A DNA stretch of 64,000 bases from Sulfurimicrobium sp963741495 (GTDB lineage Bacteria > Pseudomonadota > Gammaproteobacteria > Burkholderiales > Sulfuricellaceae): assembly GCA_963741495.1 (NCBI GenBank), contig CAVUID010000017.1, forward strand, positions 162,921 through 226,920. Direction: 5' to 3'. Numbering within the stretch: position 1 is the stretch's first letter; each line of letters opens with the position of its first letter. A model generated the notes under the pieces. It was given only the letters and a program-made list of their open reading frames with translations. It was not told the origin of the DNA and made no database searches. The translations under genes were made by a program, and so were the position numbers. Of the stretch, positions 18,031-28,961 are shown in pieces.

Positions 18031-18573
18031 ATGAAACTCATCATTCTCGACCGAGACGGCGTGGTCAATTTCGACTCCGACCAGTTCATCAAGACACCAG
18101 AAGAATGGAAGCCCATTCCCGGCAGCCTGGAAGCCATTGCACGCCTCAATCAGGCAGGCTACCGGGTGGTGCTGGCCACCAACCAGTCGGGCATTGGCCG
18201 CGGACTGTTCGACATGGCCACGCTCAACACCATTCACGACAAGATGCACAAGACACTGGCCCAGGCGGGTGGGCGCATTGATGCGCTGTTTTTTTGCCCG
18301 CACACGGCGGACTCGAAATGCGAGTGCCGCAAGCCCAAGCCGGGCATGTTCGAGGAAATCAGCAAGCGCTTCAACATGGAACTGGATGGCGTGCCTGCCA
18401 TCGGCGATTCGCTGCGCGACCTGCAGGCAGCGGCAGCGATGGGTGCGCAACCCATTCTGGTGCGCACCGGGAAAGGGGAAAAAACCCTTGCCGCTGGCGG
18501 ACTGCCGGAAGACACGCCGGTGTTCGCCGACCTGGCTGAAGCGGTGCAGCACCTGATCTCGCGCAACGCATGA
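18031..18573 (+). CDS. gmhB: D-glycero-beta-D-manno-heptose 1,7-bisphosphate 7-phosphatase
   Basis: GmhB removes the 7-phosphate in ADP-heptose synthesis for the LPS inner core. The 180-residue HAD-family protein shows the DxD motif LDRDGVVN, the zinc-binding loop CPHTADSKCECRKPKPG, TNQSGIGRG and the final GDSLRDLQAA motif. The start at ATG 18031 excludes an upstream extension that reads through the repeat. The stop overlaps the acyltransferase start (ATGATG), continuing the glyQ-glyS-gmhB-plsC order seen in many betaproteobacteria. Confidence 0.94.
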   Translation: MKLIILDRDGVVNFDSDQFIKTPEEWKPIPGSLEAIARLNQAGYRVVLATNQSGIGRGLFDMATLNTIHDKMHKTLAQAGGRIDALFFCPHTADSKCECRKPKPGMFEEISKRFNMELDGVPAIGDSLRDLQAAAAMGAQPILVRTGKGEKTLAAGGLPEDTPVFADLAEAVQHLISRNA

Positions 18574-19324
18574 TGCTCTGGCTGCGTTCCTCCCTTTATG
18601 CGCTGGGGCTGCTTATCACCACCCCGCTTTTTTCCGTTCTCGCCCTGCTGGCTTTTCCCCTCCCTCCCCTCACCCGCTCGCGCTTCATCGCCCTATGGTC
18701 GCAAATCATGCTGTGGTGGATGAAACTCACCTGCGGCCTGTCTTATCGGGTTGTTGGAGCGGAAAACATACCCGATCATCCCTGCATCATTCTCGCCAAG
18801 CATCAGTCGGCATGGGAAACCATGGCATTCCAGTGCGTCTTCCCGCCGGTGGTATGGGTGATGAAAAAGGAATTGCTCAAAATCCCGTTTTTTGGCTGGG
18901 GCCTGGCCATGACCAGTCCGATCGCCATCGATCGCAGCGCCGGAAAGGAAGCGCTCAGGCAGATCACCGAGCAAGGCAAGGCAGCGGCTGGCAAAAGGCT
19001 TCTGGGTGGTGGTGTTTCCCGGAAGGCACGCGAGTCAAGCCGGGCGTCAGCGGGAAATACAATATTGGCGGCGCCTTTCTCGCCACGCACAGCGACGCAA
19101 CGGTCCTGCCGATAGCGCACAACGCTGGCGAATTCTGGGGCAAGAACGCTTTCCTGAAGCACCCTGGCATCATTACGCTGAGCATAGGCAAACCCATTCA
19201 GGCTAGCGGGATGAAGGCCGGCGCACTGAACAGCCAGGTGGAAACATGGATCGAACAGGAAATGCAGCGCATCGCGCGCGACTTTGAACGTGGACCGCTT
19301 GCGCCACAGTCTCACTCTCGGTAA
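18570..19324 (+). CDS. plsC: 1-acyl-sn-glycerol-3-phosphate acyltransferase (frameshifted)
   Basis: The PlsC-family enzyme makes phosphatidic acid. The first 140 residues read normally, with an N-terminal membrane helix and the catalytic block AKHQSAWETM. The second block FPEGTRVKPG and the rest are in a different frame from about 19000. The region AAAGGCTTCTGGGTGG...CCCGGAAGG fits two single-base insertions (one in the A-run, one in the G pair) or a single deletion. The encoded protein after repair is about 250 residues. Most likely a sequence error; a recent mutation is the alternative. Confidence 0.85.
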
Positions 19325-20009
19325 CGAGGACATATCCTATCTGCTGGTGCGCAGCCCGCGGCGGCGCAGCATCGGCCTCAGAATTGATCCCACCGGCCTG
19401 ATCGTCAGCATTCCAGCGCGCCTGCCGCAACATGAAGCGGAAAAAGTACTGGCCCGAGAAATCTGCCTGGATTCTTGCCAAGCTCAATGAATTGCGCAAC
19501 TGCGCCACACCAACCTTCGCCTGGCAGACGGGCCAGATGTTGCCCTTTCTCGGCAGTCCGATCGAACTGTTCAGTGGAACCGGGCAGCGCCAGGACCAAA
19601 CCGCTGCTCGCTGAAGGCGTGCTGCGCATTTTCATGCCCGGACAATGCGACGCCGATGCGCTGGCAAGCCAGGGTTCTGCAATGGTACCGGCGCGAAGCC
19701 CTGGCATTCTTTCAGCACCGGATTACCGCTTATGCGCGCCAGCTCGATGTCGAGGTGTCGAGGCTCAGCCTCAGCAACGCCCGCACTCGCTGGGGAAGCT
19801 GCACCAGCACAGGCGTCATTCGCCTCAACTGGCGCCTGATCAAGGCGCCGCCGCCGGTTATCGATTATGTCGTGGTCCACGAACTGGCCCACCGTATTGA
19901 AATGAATCATTCGCCCGCCTTCTGGCGGACCGTGGAACAGGCATGCCCGGATTTCAGCGAACTGCGCAAGCTGCTGAAAAAACACGGCTCAGACTATCAC
20001 CAGTTCTGA
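19284..20009 (+). CDS. YgjP-like (DUF45) M48-type zinc metallopeptidase (three frameshifts)
   Basis: The N-terminal part RSPRRRSIGLRIDPTGLIVSIPARL and the C-terminal part RWGSCTSTGVIRLNWRL, then HELAHRIEMNHSPAFW (zinc-binding HExxH-like HELAH plus a distal His), are clearly DUF45. Between them the frame changes near 19456 (extra C in GGCCCGAG), near 19575 and near 19650. All shifts go the same way and are explained by one extra base each. The full-length product would be about 240 residues. It overlaps the 3' end of plsC. Confidence 0.78.
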
Positions 20010-20140
20010 ACCCCGCCCCCACGCCATGCCAATGGATTTTACGCCTGCTCACATCAGGGTTTTTTCTGCCCGACAAGCAGGCTATGATCAAATAATCACC
20101 CCGCACATCACTGCCACATTCACCTGAGTGAGAACCGCCA

Positions 20141-20536
20141 ATGCGCCTCCTGCACACCATGATCCGTGTCGCCGATCTCGACAAATCCATTGCCTTCTAT
20201 ACCGAAGTCCTTGGCATGCGCCTGTTGCGACGAAAGGACTATCCCGAGGGGCGCTTTACCCTGGCCTTCGTGGGCTACGGCGACGAAGCCGAAAACAGCG
20301 TGATCGAACTTACCCATAACTGGGATACAAATGCCTATGATCTCGGTAATGCTTTCGGCCACCTGGCGGTCGAGGTAGAAGATGCCGCCCAGGCATGCGT
20401 GGAAGCGCGAGGACATGGTGCGCGAGTCGTGCGCGAAGCCGGGCCGATGAATGCGGGTACGACCATCATCGCCTTCATTGAAGATCCGGATGGATACATG
20501 ATCGAATTTATTCAACGCAATTCACGTCACAAATAA
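20141..20536 (+). CDS. gloA: Lactoylglutathione lyase (glyoxalase I)
   Basis: GloA isomerises the methylglyoxal-glutathione hemithioacetal to S-lactoylglutathione. The 131-residue VOC-fold protein begins LLHTMIRVADLDKSIAFYTEVLGM. The metal ligands expected for the family are visible: His in LLHTMIRV, Glu in VIELTHNW, His in FGHLAVEV and Glu in YMIEFIQR. It is the usual small two-domain-repeat enzyme. Confidence 0.93.
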   Translation: MRLLHTMIRVADLDKSIAFYTEVLGMRLLRRKDYPEGRFTLAFVGYGDEAENSVIELTHNWDTNAYDLGNAFGHLAVEVEDAAQACVEARGHGARVVREAGPMNAGTTIIAFIEDPDGYMIEFIQRNSRHK

Positions 20537-20569
20537 AAAAACAAAACAACATCACAGGGGAAAATCAAA

Positions 20570-21752
20570 ATGAAGCCCAGCATTCTGCGCAATCTGATGT
20601 TCTCGTTCCTGGCACTTGGTCTGGTGATGGGTGCGGTGTTCCCGGTGTTTGCCAATCTTTTCGTGGAGTGGAAGCCGGGCATGCTGGTGTGGTTTGTGGT
20701 CAGCGCGCTGGCGGCAGGCGCCATCGTCGGGCTGGCCAATTACTGGCTGGTCAACTGGGTACTGCTGTCCAAGCTGCGACGCATTTCGCAGAGTTGCCAC
20801 GGCCATCAGCAACAAGGACATCAGCCATACCTGCAGCATGCAAAGCCATGACATGATCGGTGAAATCATCCATGGCTTCAACATGATGGCGGCCAATCTG
20901 CGCGACCTGATTGGCGAAGTGGCAAACATGAGCGGTCACGTCAACCGCGATGCAAACACCATTCAGGGCCTGATGAGCGGGGTGCGCAACCGCTTTGATG
21001 CCCAGCAGCAGACCGTCGCCAGCATCAATTCCAGCACCGAAACCCTGTCGGAAACCGTCGCGCAAATATCCAGCAGCGCCAGCCAGGTTTCCGAGGCTGC
21101 GCATAATGCCTCCAATCTGGCAAAATCTGGCGGCAATATCGTGCAGGAAACCATTCAGGGCATGCGCCGGATCAACGAATCAGTCACCCTCGGCTCTTCA
21201 GCCGTGGACAGCCTGGGCCGCAAGTCCGATGAAATTGGCGCCATCGTGGCGGTGATCAACGGCATTGCCGAACAAACCAACCTCCTCGCGCTCAACGCCG
21301 CCATTGAAGCGGCTCGCGCTGGTGAACAGGGGCGCGGTTTTGCGGTTGTGGCAGATGAAGTGCGCAAGCTGGCGGAAAAAACAGCCCAGGCCACCCAGGA
21401 AATCAGCGGCATGATCCAGAGCGTGCAACAGGAAACCCACAATGCCATTTCCACCATGCAAAGCGGTACCGAGCAGGTACGGGGCGGCGTGGAAAAGGCG
21501 ACCGAAGCGGGCCGGGCATTGCAGGAAATCGTCCTCAGCGTGGAACGGGTTTCCGAAATGATCGAACATATCGCCACCGGCGCAGCATCACAGAATCAGA
21601 TGGTGTCCGAAGTTCGCGGCCATGTCGACGAGATCAGCCAGATGGTGCAGGATGCATCAGTCGACACCATGAGCGGTGAGCAGGCCACTCGAGAACTGGC
21701 CAGCCTCTCGGCGGAACTAGATCAGGTGATCAAGCAGTTCAAGTTGAACTAA
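20570..21752 (+). CDS. Methyl-accepting chemotaxis protein without periplasmic sensor domain (frameshifted)
   Basis: Two transmembrane helices (about residues 8-30 and 38-62), separated by only a few residues, are followed by a HAMP-like linker and a full cytoplasmic signalling domain with the hairpin tip IAEQTNLLALNAAIEAARAGEQGRGFAVVADEVR. The frame shifts once near 20789, where one extra base in TTTCGCAGAGTTGCC separates KLRRIS from RVATAISNKDIS. About 393 residues after repair. There is no ligand-binding domain between the helices, so it may sense membrane or cytoplasmic cues. Its 3' end overlaps the convergent GGDEF gene by 36 bp. Confidence 0.85.
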
Positions 21753-23579
21753 AGGCAATACATCGCGGTAGAAGCAGACATTGTTACGGCCATTGCGCTT
21801 GGCATGAAACATGGTGTGGTCCGCTGCCGTCATCAGCGTCTCGGCACTGCTGGCGTCGTCCGGGTAGATCGCAAAGCCGATGCTCAGCGTAGGCAGAACC
21901 TCGTTCCCCTCCACATCCATCGCCTGACGTCCTGCTTCCATCAGGCGCATGGCGATATGGCGCACGTCCGCCTCCTGTGCAGCGTCCGGCAGCAGCGCCA
22001 CAAACTCGTCGCCACCCCAGCGACAAAGCGTGTCCATTTCCCGCATGGCCCCCTGCAATCTTTGACTCATGGTCAGCAATACGACGTCTCCGGCCTGATG
22101 TCCGAGCGTGTCGTTGATCTGCTTGAAACGATCCAGATCGATAAAGCCCAGGGCGACTTTTGAGCCATTGCGCTGGGCACGGATAATTGCCTGCTGCAAG
22201 TGGTCATGCAGCAGCAGGCGATTCGGCAGGCCGGTCAGTGGATCATGCAGAGCCAACCGGGTCATCCGCTTCTGCTCCAGATAGGACGCCGTGACATCGC
22301 GCAGAATGCCGCGCATGCAGGTGACATGCCCTTGTGGCGACCGGTGCGCGAGCAGGCGCGCTTCGACCCACAAATATTCCCCGTTATTTCTGCCCAGACG
22401 GAATCTCAGCGTGTTGCCCGACCCTTGTGGCGCGCCTTCCAGCTTGCCGAGCGTGGCAGCGACTTCAGCCTGATCCTCTGGATGTACAAATTGCAGCAGC
22501 GACTGCTCATGCGGCACACGCCCCGACTGATCGCCGCCACGCAAGGTCTCCCAGCCAGCACTGACGTTGGTGAGTTTGCCCTGCGGGGTCATGTCGACAA
22601 TCGCCTCTTCCAGCAGATCCAGGGTATCCAGCATGGTCTGGCGCCGTGCTTCGGCCTGCGCCTGAGCAGTCACATCCCGGATTAGCGCCACCAGATGCAT
22701 GCCCCGGCCACTCTCGGAAGGAACTGTTTGCAGCCTGCCGGTAAAATACTGGTCGCCCAGCGCATCTTCGAGCGCAAAATCCACCACTTCGCTTTTACCG
22801 CTACTCAGTATATTCGGAGCCGCATCCAGCAGGGTCCGCGCCATGTCGGCGGGCAAAGCCGAGTTCAGAGATGTACCGGGCTGGCATGAAGGGGGCAACA
22901 GGCTGTGATCAGACCAGAGATTGTGAATCTCGCCCCCGGCATCGAACTCGATCACGATATCTTCGGTGGCGCCCACCAGCACTCGCAAACGCGACTCGCT
23001 GGCTCGCAGGCTATGCTCCATGCGCTGCCGGGACAACATGGCGGAAAAGTTGCTGGCCGCCACACACAAGACATCGATTTCCATCGGTAGCCAGTCGCGC
23101 TTCTCGCGCGGGCTGAAAAAACCGAGAAATCCGGACATCTCTCCAGCCACCAGAAGGGGAATGCACATCACGCTGCTAATGCGCAGCCCTCTGAAAAGAT
23201 TGAATTCTGGCGCGGGCAATTCCGCCATGTTCTTGATCAGCACCATGCCGATGTGCAGCGTATCATTGAGCAGGTCATAATCTTCATAGCCCAGGCTCTG
23301 CAATCCGGCGCTTTCAACCGGACTGGCAGACCACAGGGCGCGCAGCTGCGCCCGTGGGCTGCCGTCCTCGCCTGGCTGATTGAGGAAAAGAGCGCAATGG
23401 TTGATACGCGCTGCACCCGCCAGCAAATGCAGCACTTCCTCCCAGTTTTCCTCCCCCGCATCTTCCAGCAGCAGGTTGGTGACACGACCAAGGACATCGA
23501 GGTAAGACCGGTACAACCCGAGCTCATCCGGCATGGCCTCGAAATCGAGCATATCCATACCGGAGGGCCCGCTGCTCAT
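21717..23579 (-). CDS. GAF-PAS-PAS diguanylate cyclase
   Basis: The 620-residue soluble protein makes c-di-GMP. An N-terminal GAF-like domain (about residues 30-190) and two PAS-like segments (about 195-310 and 325-440, the second ending in a PAC-type RDVTASYLEQKRM) precede the GGDEF domain (about 450-610). The active site is RWGGDEFVALL, and an RxxD product-inhibition site (REMD) lies exactly five residues before it. FIDLDRFKQINDTLGHQAGD is present. The start overlaps rsmA's stop by four bases, so it likely belongs to the lptD-surA-pdxA-rsmA transcript. Confidence 0.92.
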   Translation of the reverse strand: MSSGPSGMDMLDFEAMPDELGLYRSYLDVLGRVTNLLLEDAGEENWEEVLHLLAGAARINHCALFLNQPGEDGSPRAQLRALWSASPVESAGLQSLGYEDYDLLNDTLHIGMVLIKNMAELPAPEFNLFRGLRISSVMCIPLLVAGEMSGFLGFFSPREKRDWLPMEIDVLCVAASNFSAMLSRQRMEHSLRASESRLRVLVGATEDIVIEFDAGGEIHNLWSDHSLLPPSCQPGTSLNSALPADMARTLLDAAPNILSSGKSEVVDFALEDALGDQYFTGRLQTVPSESGRGMHLVALIRDVTAQAQAEARRQTMLDTLDLLEEAIVDMTPQGKLTNVSAGWETLRGGDQSGRVPHEQSLLQFVHPEDQAEVAATLGKLEGAPQGSGNTLRFRLGRNNGEYLWVEARLLAHRSPQGHVTCMRGILRDVTASYLEQKRMTRLALHDPLTGLPNRLLLHDHLQQAIIRAQRNGSKVALGFIDLDRFKQINDTLGHQAGDVVLLTMSQRLQGAMREMDTLCRWGGDEFVALLPDAAQEADVRHIAMRLMEAGRQAMDVEGNEVLPTLSIGFAIYPDDASSAETLMTAADHTMFHAKRNGRNNVCFYRDVLPLVQLELLDHLI

Positions 23580-24349
23580 TTCTTACGATCCAGGTAATTC
23601 ACGATTCGCACATAGTCCTGTATGCCCAGATTTTCGGCACGCAAACCCGGATCGATGCCAAGCTGTTCGAAATCGGCTGGTTTCAGATAGGTATGCAGCG
23701 TGTTTTTCAGCGTCTTGCGCCGCATGGAAAATGCCGCAGTGACAACCTGCCCCAGCAGGCTTGCATCGCACGCAGGGAAAGGCCGCTCGCGCCAGGGAAT
23801 CATGCGGACCACCGCCGAATCCACCTTGGGCGCGGGCGAAAAAGCCTGCGGCGGCACGTGCAGCAGATTTTCCATGGCGAAATAATATTGCAACATTACC
23901 GACAGGCGGCCATAGGCAGACGTAGAAGGTTCCGCCACCATGCGCTCGACCACTTCTTTCTGCAGCATGAAGTGAAGATCGCGAATGAGGGATATATGGT
24001 CGGTCAGATGAAACAGGAGCGGCGTCGAAATGTTGTAGGGCAGGTTGCCGACCACGCGCAACCCGCCACCCAGGCTGCCAAAGTCGAACTTGAGCGCATC
24101 GCAGGCATGCACCGTTACACGCTCAGGCGCATATTCCCGATGCAGACGCGCCACGATGTCGCGATCGATTTCCACCACATGCAAGTGACGCAAGGTCTTG
24201 AGCAGCGGTTGCGTAATCGCCCCCAGGCCGGGCCCGATTTCTACCATCACATCGTCCGACTGGGGCCGGATGACCGCGACAATGTCGGCAATGACCTGGC
24301 GGTCGATCAGGAAGTTCTGGCCAAAACGTTTGCGCGGAATATGTTTCAT
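23576..24349 (-). CDS. rsmA: 16S rRNA (adenine1518/1519-N6)-dimethyltransferase
   Basis: RsmA/KsgA dimethylates two adjacent adenosines near the 3' end of 16S rRNA during small-subunit maturation. The 257-residue enzyme begins RKRFGQNFLIDRQV. It has the SAM-binding VEIGPGLGAIT, the acidic VVEIDRD and the catalytic NLPYNIS. Its start overlaps the stop of pdxA (ATGA type), as in many proteobacteria. Confidence 0.97.
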   Translation of the reverse strand: MKHIPRKRFGQNFLIDRQVIADIVAVIRPQSDDVMVEIGPGLGAITQPLLKTLRHLHVVEIDRDIVARLHREYAPERVTVHACDALKFDFGSLGGGLRVVGNLPYNISTPLLFHLTDHISLIRDLHFMLQKEVVERMVAEPSTSAYGRLSVMLQYYFAMENLLHVPPQAFSPAPKVDSAVVRMIPWRERPFPACDASLLGQVVTAAFSMRRKTLKNTLHTYLKPADFEQLGIDPGLRAENLGIQDYVRIVNYLDRKK

Positions 24350-25332
24350 TGCTGCACCATCGCACTTGCCATATCCAGCGCCGCCAGCAGGCTGCCGAGA
24401 TCGGCCTTGCCGCTACCGGCCAGATCCAGCGCCGTGCCGTGATCCACCGAAGTGCGAATAATCGGCAGGCCCAGCGTGACATTCACACCGCCACCAAAAC
24501 TGGCATGTTTGAGCACCGGCAAGCCCTGGTCATGGTACATCGCCAGCACGCAATCGCATTCGGCCAGCAGGCGAGGCGTAAACAGCGTATCTGCCGGCAA
24601 CGGGCCGCGCAGATCCATCCCTTGAGCACGCAAGGCTTCCAGCACAGGCGAAATGACCTCGATTTCCTCGCTGCCCGAGATGCCCGCCCTCTCCGGCATG
24701 CGGATTGAGCCCGGCCACCAGGATACGCGGTTGGGCGAATGCCGAAGCGGGAAACGAGATCGTGATGAAGGATGCGAATCACCTCGGCAAGGCTTTCTCG
24801 TGTAATCGCATCAGCGACTGCCCTGAGCGGCAAATGCGTCGTCGCCAGCGCAACGCGCATCGCCGCCGCCCACCAGCATCATCACCACCCGTGACGTGCC
24901 CGTCTTTTCGGCCAGAAATTCGGTATGCCCGGTAAAAGGAATGCCCGCATCGTTGATCACGCCCTTGTGCACCGGCGCGGTCACCATGGCATCGAAAGTA
25001 CCGTTCAGGCACCCTTCCGCCGCCAGGCGCAGGGTTTCCAGAACGTAGGCACTGTTGGCCGGATCGAGTTTGCCGGGCTGGACTGGCGCAGCCAGGGGGA
25101 CATGCATCACCTCGAGCACGCCGGGCGGAGCGGCCTGGTCGGCAAGCGGCGCATAATCCATGATGGCCAGTGGCAGCTTGAGCAGTTTGGCACGGGATGC
25201 CAGCAGGGTTTTGTCCGCCAGCACGACCACCCGCATCTGAACATGCTGCTGGGCAAGCAATACGCACAAGTCGGGGCCGATCCCGGCTGGCTCGCCGGCG
25301 GTCAGGGCAATAATCGGTAGATTCGGGGCCAA
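24346..25332 (-). CDS. pdxA: 4-hydroxythreonine-4-phosphate dehydrogenase (three frameshifts)
   Basis: PdxA oxidises 4-phosphohydroxy-threonine in pyridoxal phosphate synthesis. The pieces align in order: ITLTAGEPAGIGPDL-like start (IALTAGEPAGIGPDL), TAPVHKGVINDAG, GHTEFLAEKTG, then (frame 2) RVALATTHLPLRAVADAI, then (frame 3) ILVAGLNPHAGEGGHLG, then (frame 1) EEIEVISPVLEALRAQGM and MYHDQGLPVLKHASFGGGVN. Breaks are near 24861-24870, 24736 and 24674, each cured by deleting one base. About 328 residues after repair. The gene is in its standard place between surA and rsmA. Confidence 0.88.
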
Positions 25333-25369
25333 TGTTCGGGATGCTCAGGCGCGATTGAAATAGACGGTT

Positions 25370-26692
25370 TTATTTCTCTTCCAGCCGGTACTCGACATAA
25401 GCCCGGTCACGCAACTGGCGCAGCCATTCCTGGTAAGACTCATCGGCCTTGCGGGCGCGAATTTCCTGGCGAGCCTGCAGGCGCTTGCGCTCCTTGCTGA
25501 CATCTTCGTTGCGGCGTTCCAGCACCTGGATCAGGTGCCAGCCAAAAGGAGAGCGCACCGGCTCAGACAAGGTTCCCGGCTTGAGGGCATTCATGGCCCG
25601 CTCGAACTCCGGCACAGTATCGCCCGGGGATAACCAGTTCAGGTCACCGCCGCGACTGGCCGATCCGTCTTCGGAATGAAGCCGCGCCTGTTCCGCGAAA
25701 TCAGCGCCATTGTCCACGCGCTCCCTGATTTGCAGGGCGCGATTCTTGGCGTCCTGCTCGGACATGACTTCATTGACCTTGATCAGGATATGGCGGGCGC
25801 GTGTTTGCTGCACCACAAAAGGCGCATCCTTGCCGCGCTTGTCGAGCAGTTTCAGAATATGGAAACCGTTCGGGCTACGCAGCACCTGGCTGCTCTCGCC
25901 TGTTTTCAGGGCCTCCAGCGCCTCTACGAACAGGGCAGGCAGCTGGCCTGCCGGGCGCCACCCCAGAATACCCCCCTGAAGCGCATCGGCAGCATCGGAG
26001 TAGCTGGCGGCAACCTGTCTGAAATCCTTGCCGGCCAGCAGCTCTTCCTGCGCCTGTAGCGCCTTTGCCTTGTATTTCTGCAGCTGTTCGGGGCTTGCCT
26101 GCTCCGGCACCCGGATCAGGATATGCGCCAGGTTGAACTCGTTGCCTCCACCCTGGGCATCACTGCGCGAGCTCAGAAAATTTTCCACCTCGCCATCGCT
26201 TACGACAATGCGGTTATCCACCTCCCGTTCACGCAATCGAGCCATGGTGACCTCCTTGCGGATTTCCTCGCGAAATTTTCCGAAATTGATGCCATCCTTT
26301 TCCAGTGCGGCGCGAAACTGCTCCTGGCTGAGCTGATTTTCCTGCGCGATACGCTGCAGGGTTTTTTCGAGTTGCGCATCATCCACCTTGATCCCGGTCT
26401 CCTGCGCGAACTGCAACTGCACGCGCTCCATGATGACGCGTTCCAGCAACTGCTTTTCCAGCACGTCCTTCGGCGGCAGCGGGGTCCCCTGTTTCTGCAA
26501 CTGCTGGGTCACCATATGCAGACGCTCATTGAGTTCAAGCTGGGTAACAACATCGCTGTTCACGACTGCCACGATGCGGTCAAGCGTAATGACCTTGGCT
26601 GGCGACGTCTCTGCGGCGAAGGAAAGCGAGCAGACTCCCAGCAGGGAAACGCCCAAATAGATGGAAAGCAGCTGATTTCTAGTACTGTTCAT
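25370..26692 (-). CDS. surA: Periplasmic chaperone and peptidyl-prolyl isomerase SurA
   Basis: SurA escorts outer-membrane proteins, including LptD, through the periplasm. The 440-residue precursor has a signal peptide (about residues 1-26, SLSFAAETS), an N-terminal chaperone region starting ITLDRIVAVVNSDVVTQLEL, and two parvulin domains marked by NLAHILIRVPEQAS (near residue 185) and RARHILIKVNEV (near residue 298). It overlaps the restored lptD 3' end by 14 bp, so the two are cotranscribed. Confidence 0.95.
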   Translation of the reverse strand: MNSTRNQLLSIYLGVSLLGVCSLSFAAETSPAKVITLDRIVAVVNSDVVTQLELNERLHMVTQQLQKQGTPLPPKDVLEKQLLERVIMERVQLQFAQETGIKVDDAQLEKTLQRIAQENQLSQEQFRAALEKDGINFGKFREEIRKEVTMARLREREVDNRIVVSDGEVENFLSSRSDAQGGGNEFNLAHILIRVPEQASPEQLQKYKAKALQAQEELLAGKDFRQVAASYSDAADALQGGILGWRPAGQLPALFVEALEALKTGESSQVLRSPNGFHILKLLDKRGKDAPFVVQQTRARHILIKVNEVMSEQDAKNRALQIRERVDNGADFAEQARLHSEDGSASRGGDLNWLSPGDTVPEFERAMNALKPGTLSEPVRSPFGWHLIQVLERRNEDVSKERKRLQARQEIRARKADESYQEWLRQLRDRAYVEYRLEEK

Positions 26693-28896
26693 AAGTCGTG
26701 GCCGGTGAAGAAAGTTGATGAGTCGGAGAAAATCCGGAAATGTTCCGTTTCAGGATATCGAGTGGATTGGAACCGATTTTGCCCATGCCGAATAACTCGA
26801 GCTGGAACAAAATCGAATTGCTGGTCTCGGAAGTGGCGGTGGCAAACTGGTGCATCAGCGCGCGCACCGCCCAGCAACCACCATTATATTCAAGCCCTGC
26901 CAACCCCTCCAGAAGCCGGTTGTCGAAGAAGGAATAATTTAAACGCCCCACCCCCCTGCCAGCGACCATATATTGGCCATTGGGAGGAAATATCCACCTG
27001 GTCCAGCGCATCGCGGGTAAAGCGATAGCCCAGATTAAGCACCCTGCCCACTTCAGGCTGGTAGCGCACGCCTATATTGCCTTTTTCGAATTGCTGCCGA
27101 CCGGTGTTGTACTGCACCCCGGTATCCACGTTCCAGGCCGACGTCACCCGGCCGCTGATTGCTGCCAGAATATCGGAAGACTTGTCGCTGCGGGCAACCC
27201 CGCCCGGTAAAACCACCTGCTGATCCTTGAAATAATAGCGCTGACCGATAGTGGCGCGCATCCATTCCTGTCCAGAGGCCGGATCGAGCAATCGCGATGT
27301 CAGCGCGGCTGTCAGCTGGTTTGCATCATTGATCCGGTCGCTGCCGATAAACTGGTTCTCCGAAAACATCTGCGCGTAGTTGAAATCAGCCAGCGCCGAG
27401 TCGAAATTGGGCAGCTGGCTCTGATCCTGATAGGGAATGTAAAGGTAATACAGCCGTGGCTCCAGGGTCTGCAGGTATTCGTTGCCGCGCAATGTCCAAT
27501 CCCGTTCCATGAAAAGCCCGCTGTCGAGACTGAAGATGGGCAGGGTACGGGTCAAGTCAGACACGCCAGTGGGATTGTTTTCCGTCAGCGTATAACTGGT
27601 ATGGTGCACCCCGATCTTGGGTGTAACAAAAGCAAAGCTCTGATTCAAGGGCAGGCTGATGCTGGGGTAGAAAGAAAAGCGCTGGCCATTGAGCAGCGTG
27701 GGATGACTGAAATCCGTCCACTCGCTGGCCAGGCTCAAATCCACTGCGGGATAATTCCGCCACACGCCATTGAGCAGAATCTGCGGCAGACGGTTGTAAG
27801 GCGGGATAATAGGCGCCTCGGGATCCTGCAGCGTCTGGAAGCTCTGCACCCGCGTCAGGAAGCTCAGGCCGTAACCGTTATAAGCCAGCACCCCTTCGCG
27901 CGGCAGGTTGACCTGGGAAGTTGTCGCAACCGTGCTATTCAGATCGCGGAAATAATTATCGTCAGAAACACTCTGTACATTCAGCGCACCCGACCAACCC
28001 GCGCCCAGCGACTGCTGGTGATTGAGCAACAGATTATAGCGATCGGTTCCGGTCAGGCTGTCATTGGGCAGATATTCGATATTGCTTGCGCCCGCATAGC
28101 GCTCATCCAGATAGCGGTATTCGCCGCGCAGCTGCAGACCGCGCCTGCTCAGGATGCGCGGCGTCAGCGTGGCATCCCGCTCGGGTGCAATATTCCAATA
28201 GTAAGGAATAGAAAACATGGCGCCGCTTTTGTCGCTGCTGCCGAAAGTCGGCGGCAGGAAACCCGACTTGCGCTGCTTGTCGAGCGGAAATTGCAGCCAT
28301 GGGGTATAGAGAATCGGCACGCCCTTGAACACGATACTGGCGTGGTAAGCCGTCCCCACCTGAACAGTGCGGTCCAGTTCCATGGTGCTGCTGCGCACGA
28401 ACCAGTCATCATTGCCAGGACTGCAAGTGGTGTAGGTACCATCCGTAATGTTGTATTTTTTTTCCCCGGCAAATTCCAGGTTAACCGCTGCGCCGTGCGC
28501 ATCGGGCTGTGTCATTTGATAAACCGGCTGGCGCATGAAGCCCTGCTGCGTATCCAGCTTCATCTTGAGTTCCGGCCCGGTCACCAACGAATCTTCCTGT
28601 TCGATGCTCACATTGCCCAGGGCATGAACTTCGTCGTCCGCCTGGCGATAGATCAGGCGATCGGCATTCACCACCTGTCCCCGCTTGCGCAGCTCGACCT
28701 CGCCCTCCGCCTCGATCTCGACATCCTGCTGGCCCGACATGCGATCGGCATCAAGAAAAACCGGCGTCTGTTCTTCTTGCGGAAAGTTTGAAATAAGCGT
28801 GGTTTGCGGACGTAATTTGAGTGCACCTTCTTCGGCGTGAAGTGCAACAGGCACGGTCAGCAGGGCAATGGCGGTAATAGGGAGGCGCGTGCGCAT
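26679..28896 (-). CDS. lptD: LPS-assembly protein LptD (frameshifted near the C-terminus)
   Basis: LptD is the outer-membrane barrel that inserts LPS with LptE. The precursor has a signal peptide (ending VALHAEEG), an N-terminal OstA/LptA-like jellyroll (FLDADRMSGQQDVEIEAEGEVELRKRG region) and a large barrel. Near 26951-26956 a run of six C (G on the coding strand) should be five: with it removed, YGRWQG continues into VGRLNYSFFDNRLLEG and the protein ends TTYEQY, about 738 residues. Two cysteines are visible in TTCSPG and GGCWAV. As LptD is essential, the break is probably a sequence error. Confidence 0.9.
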
Positions 28897-28961
28897 TATT
28901 ATTGGAGTGCTTCGAAGAGGTGCTAAAATCGCACAATTTCACGAATTAAGCAAATCAACAA

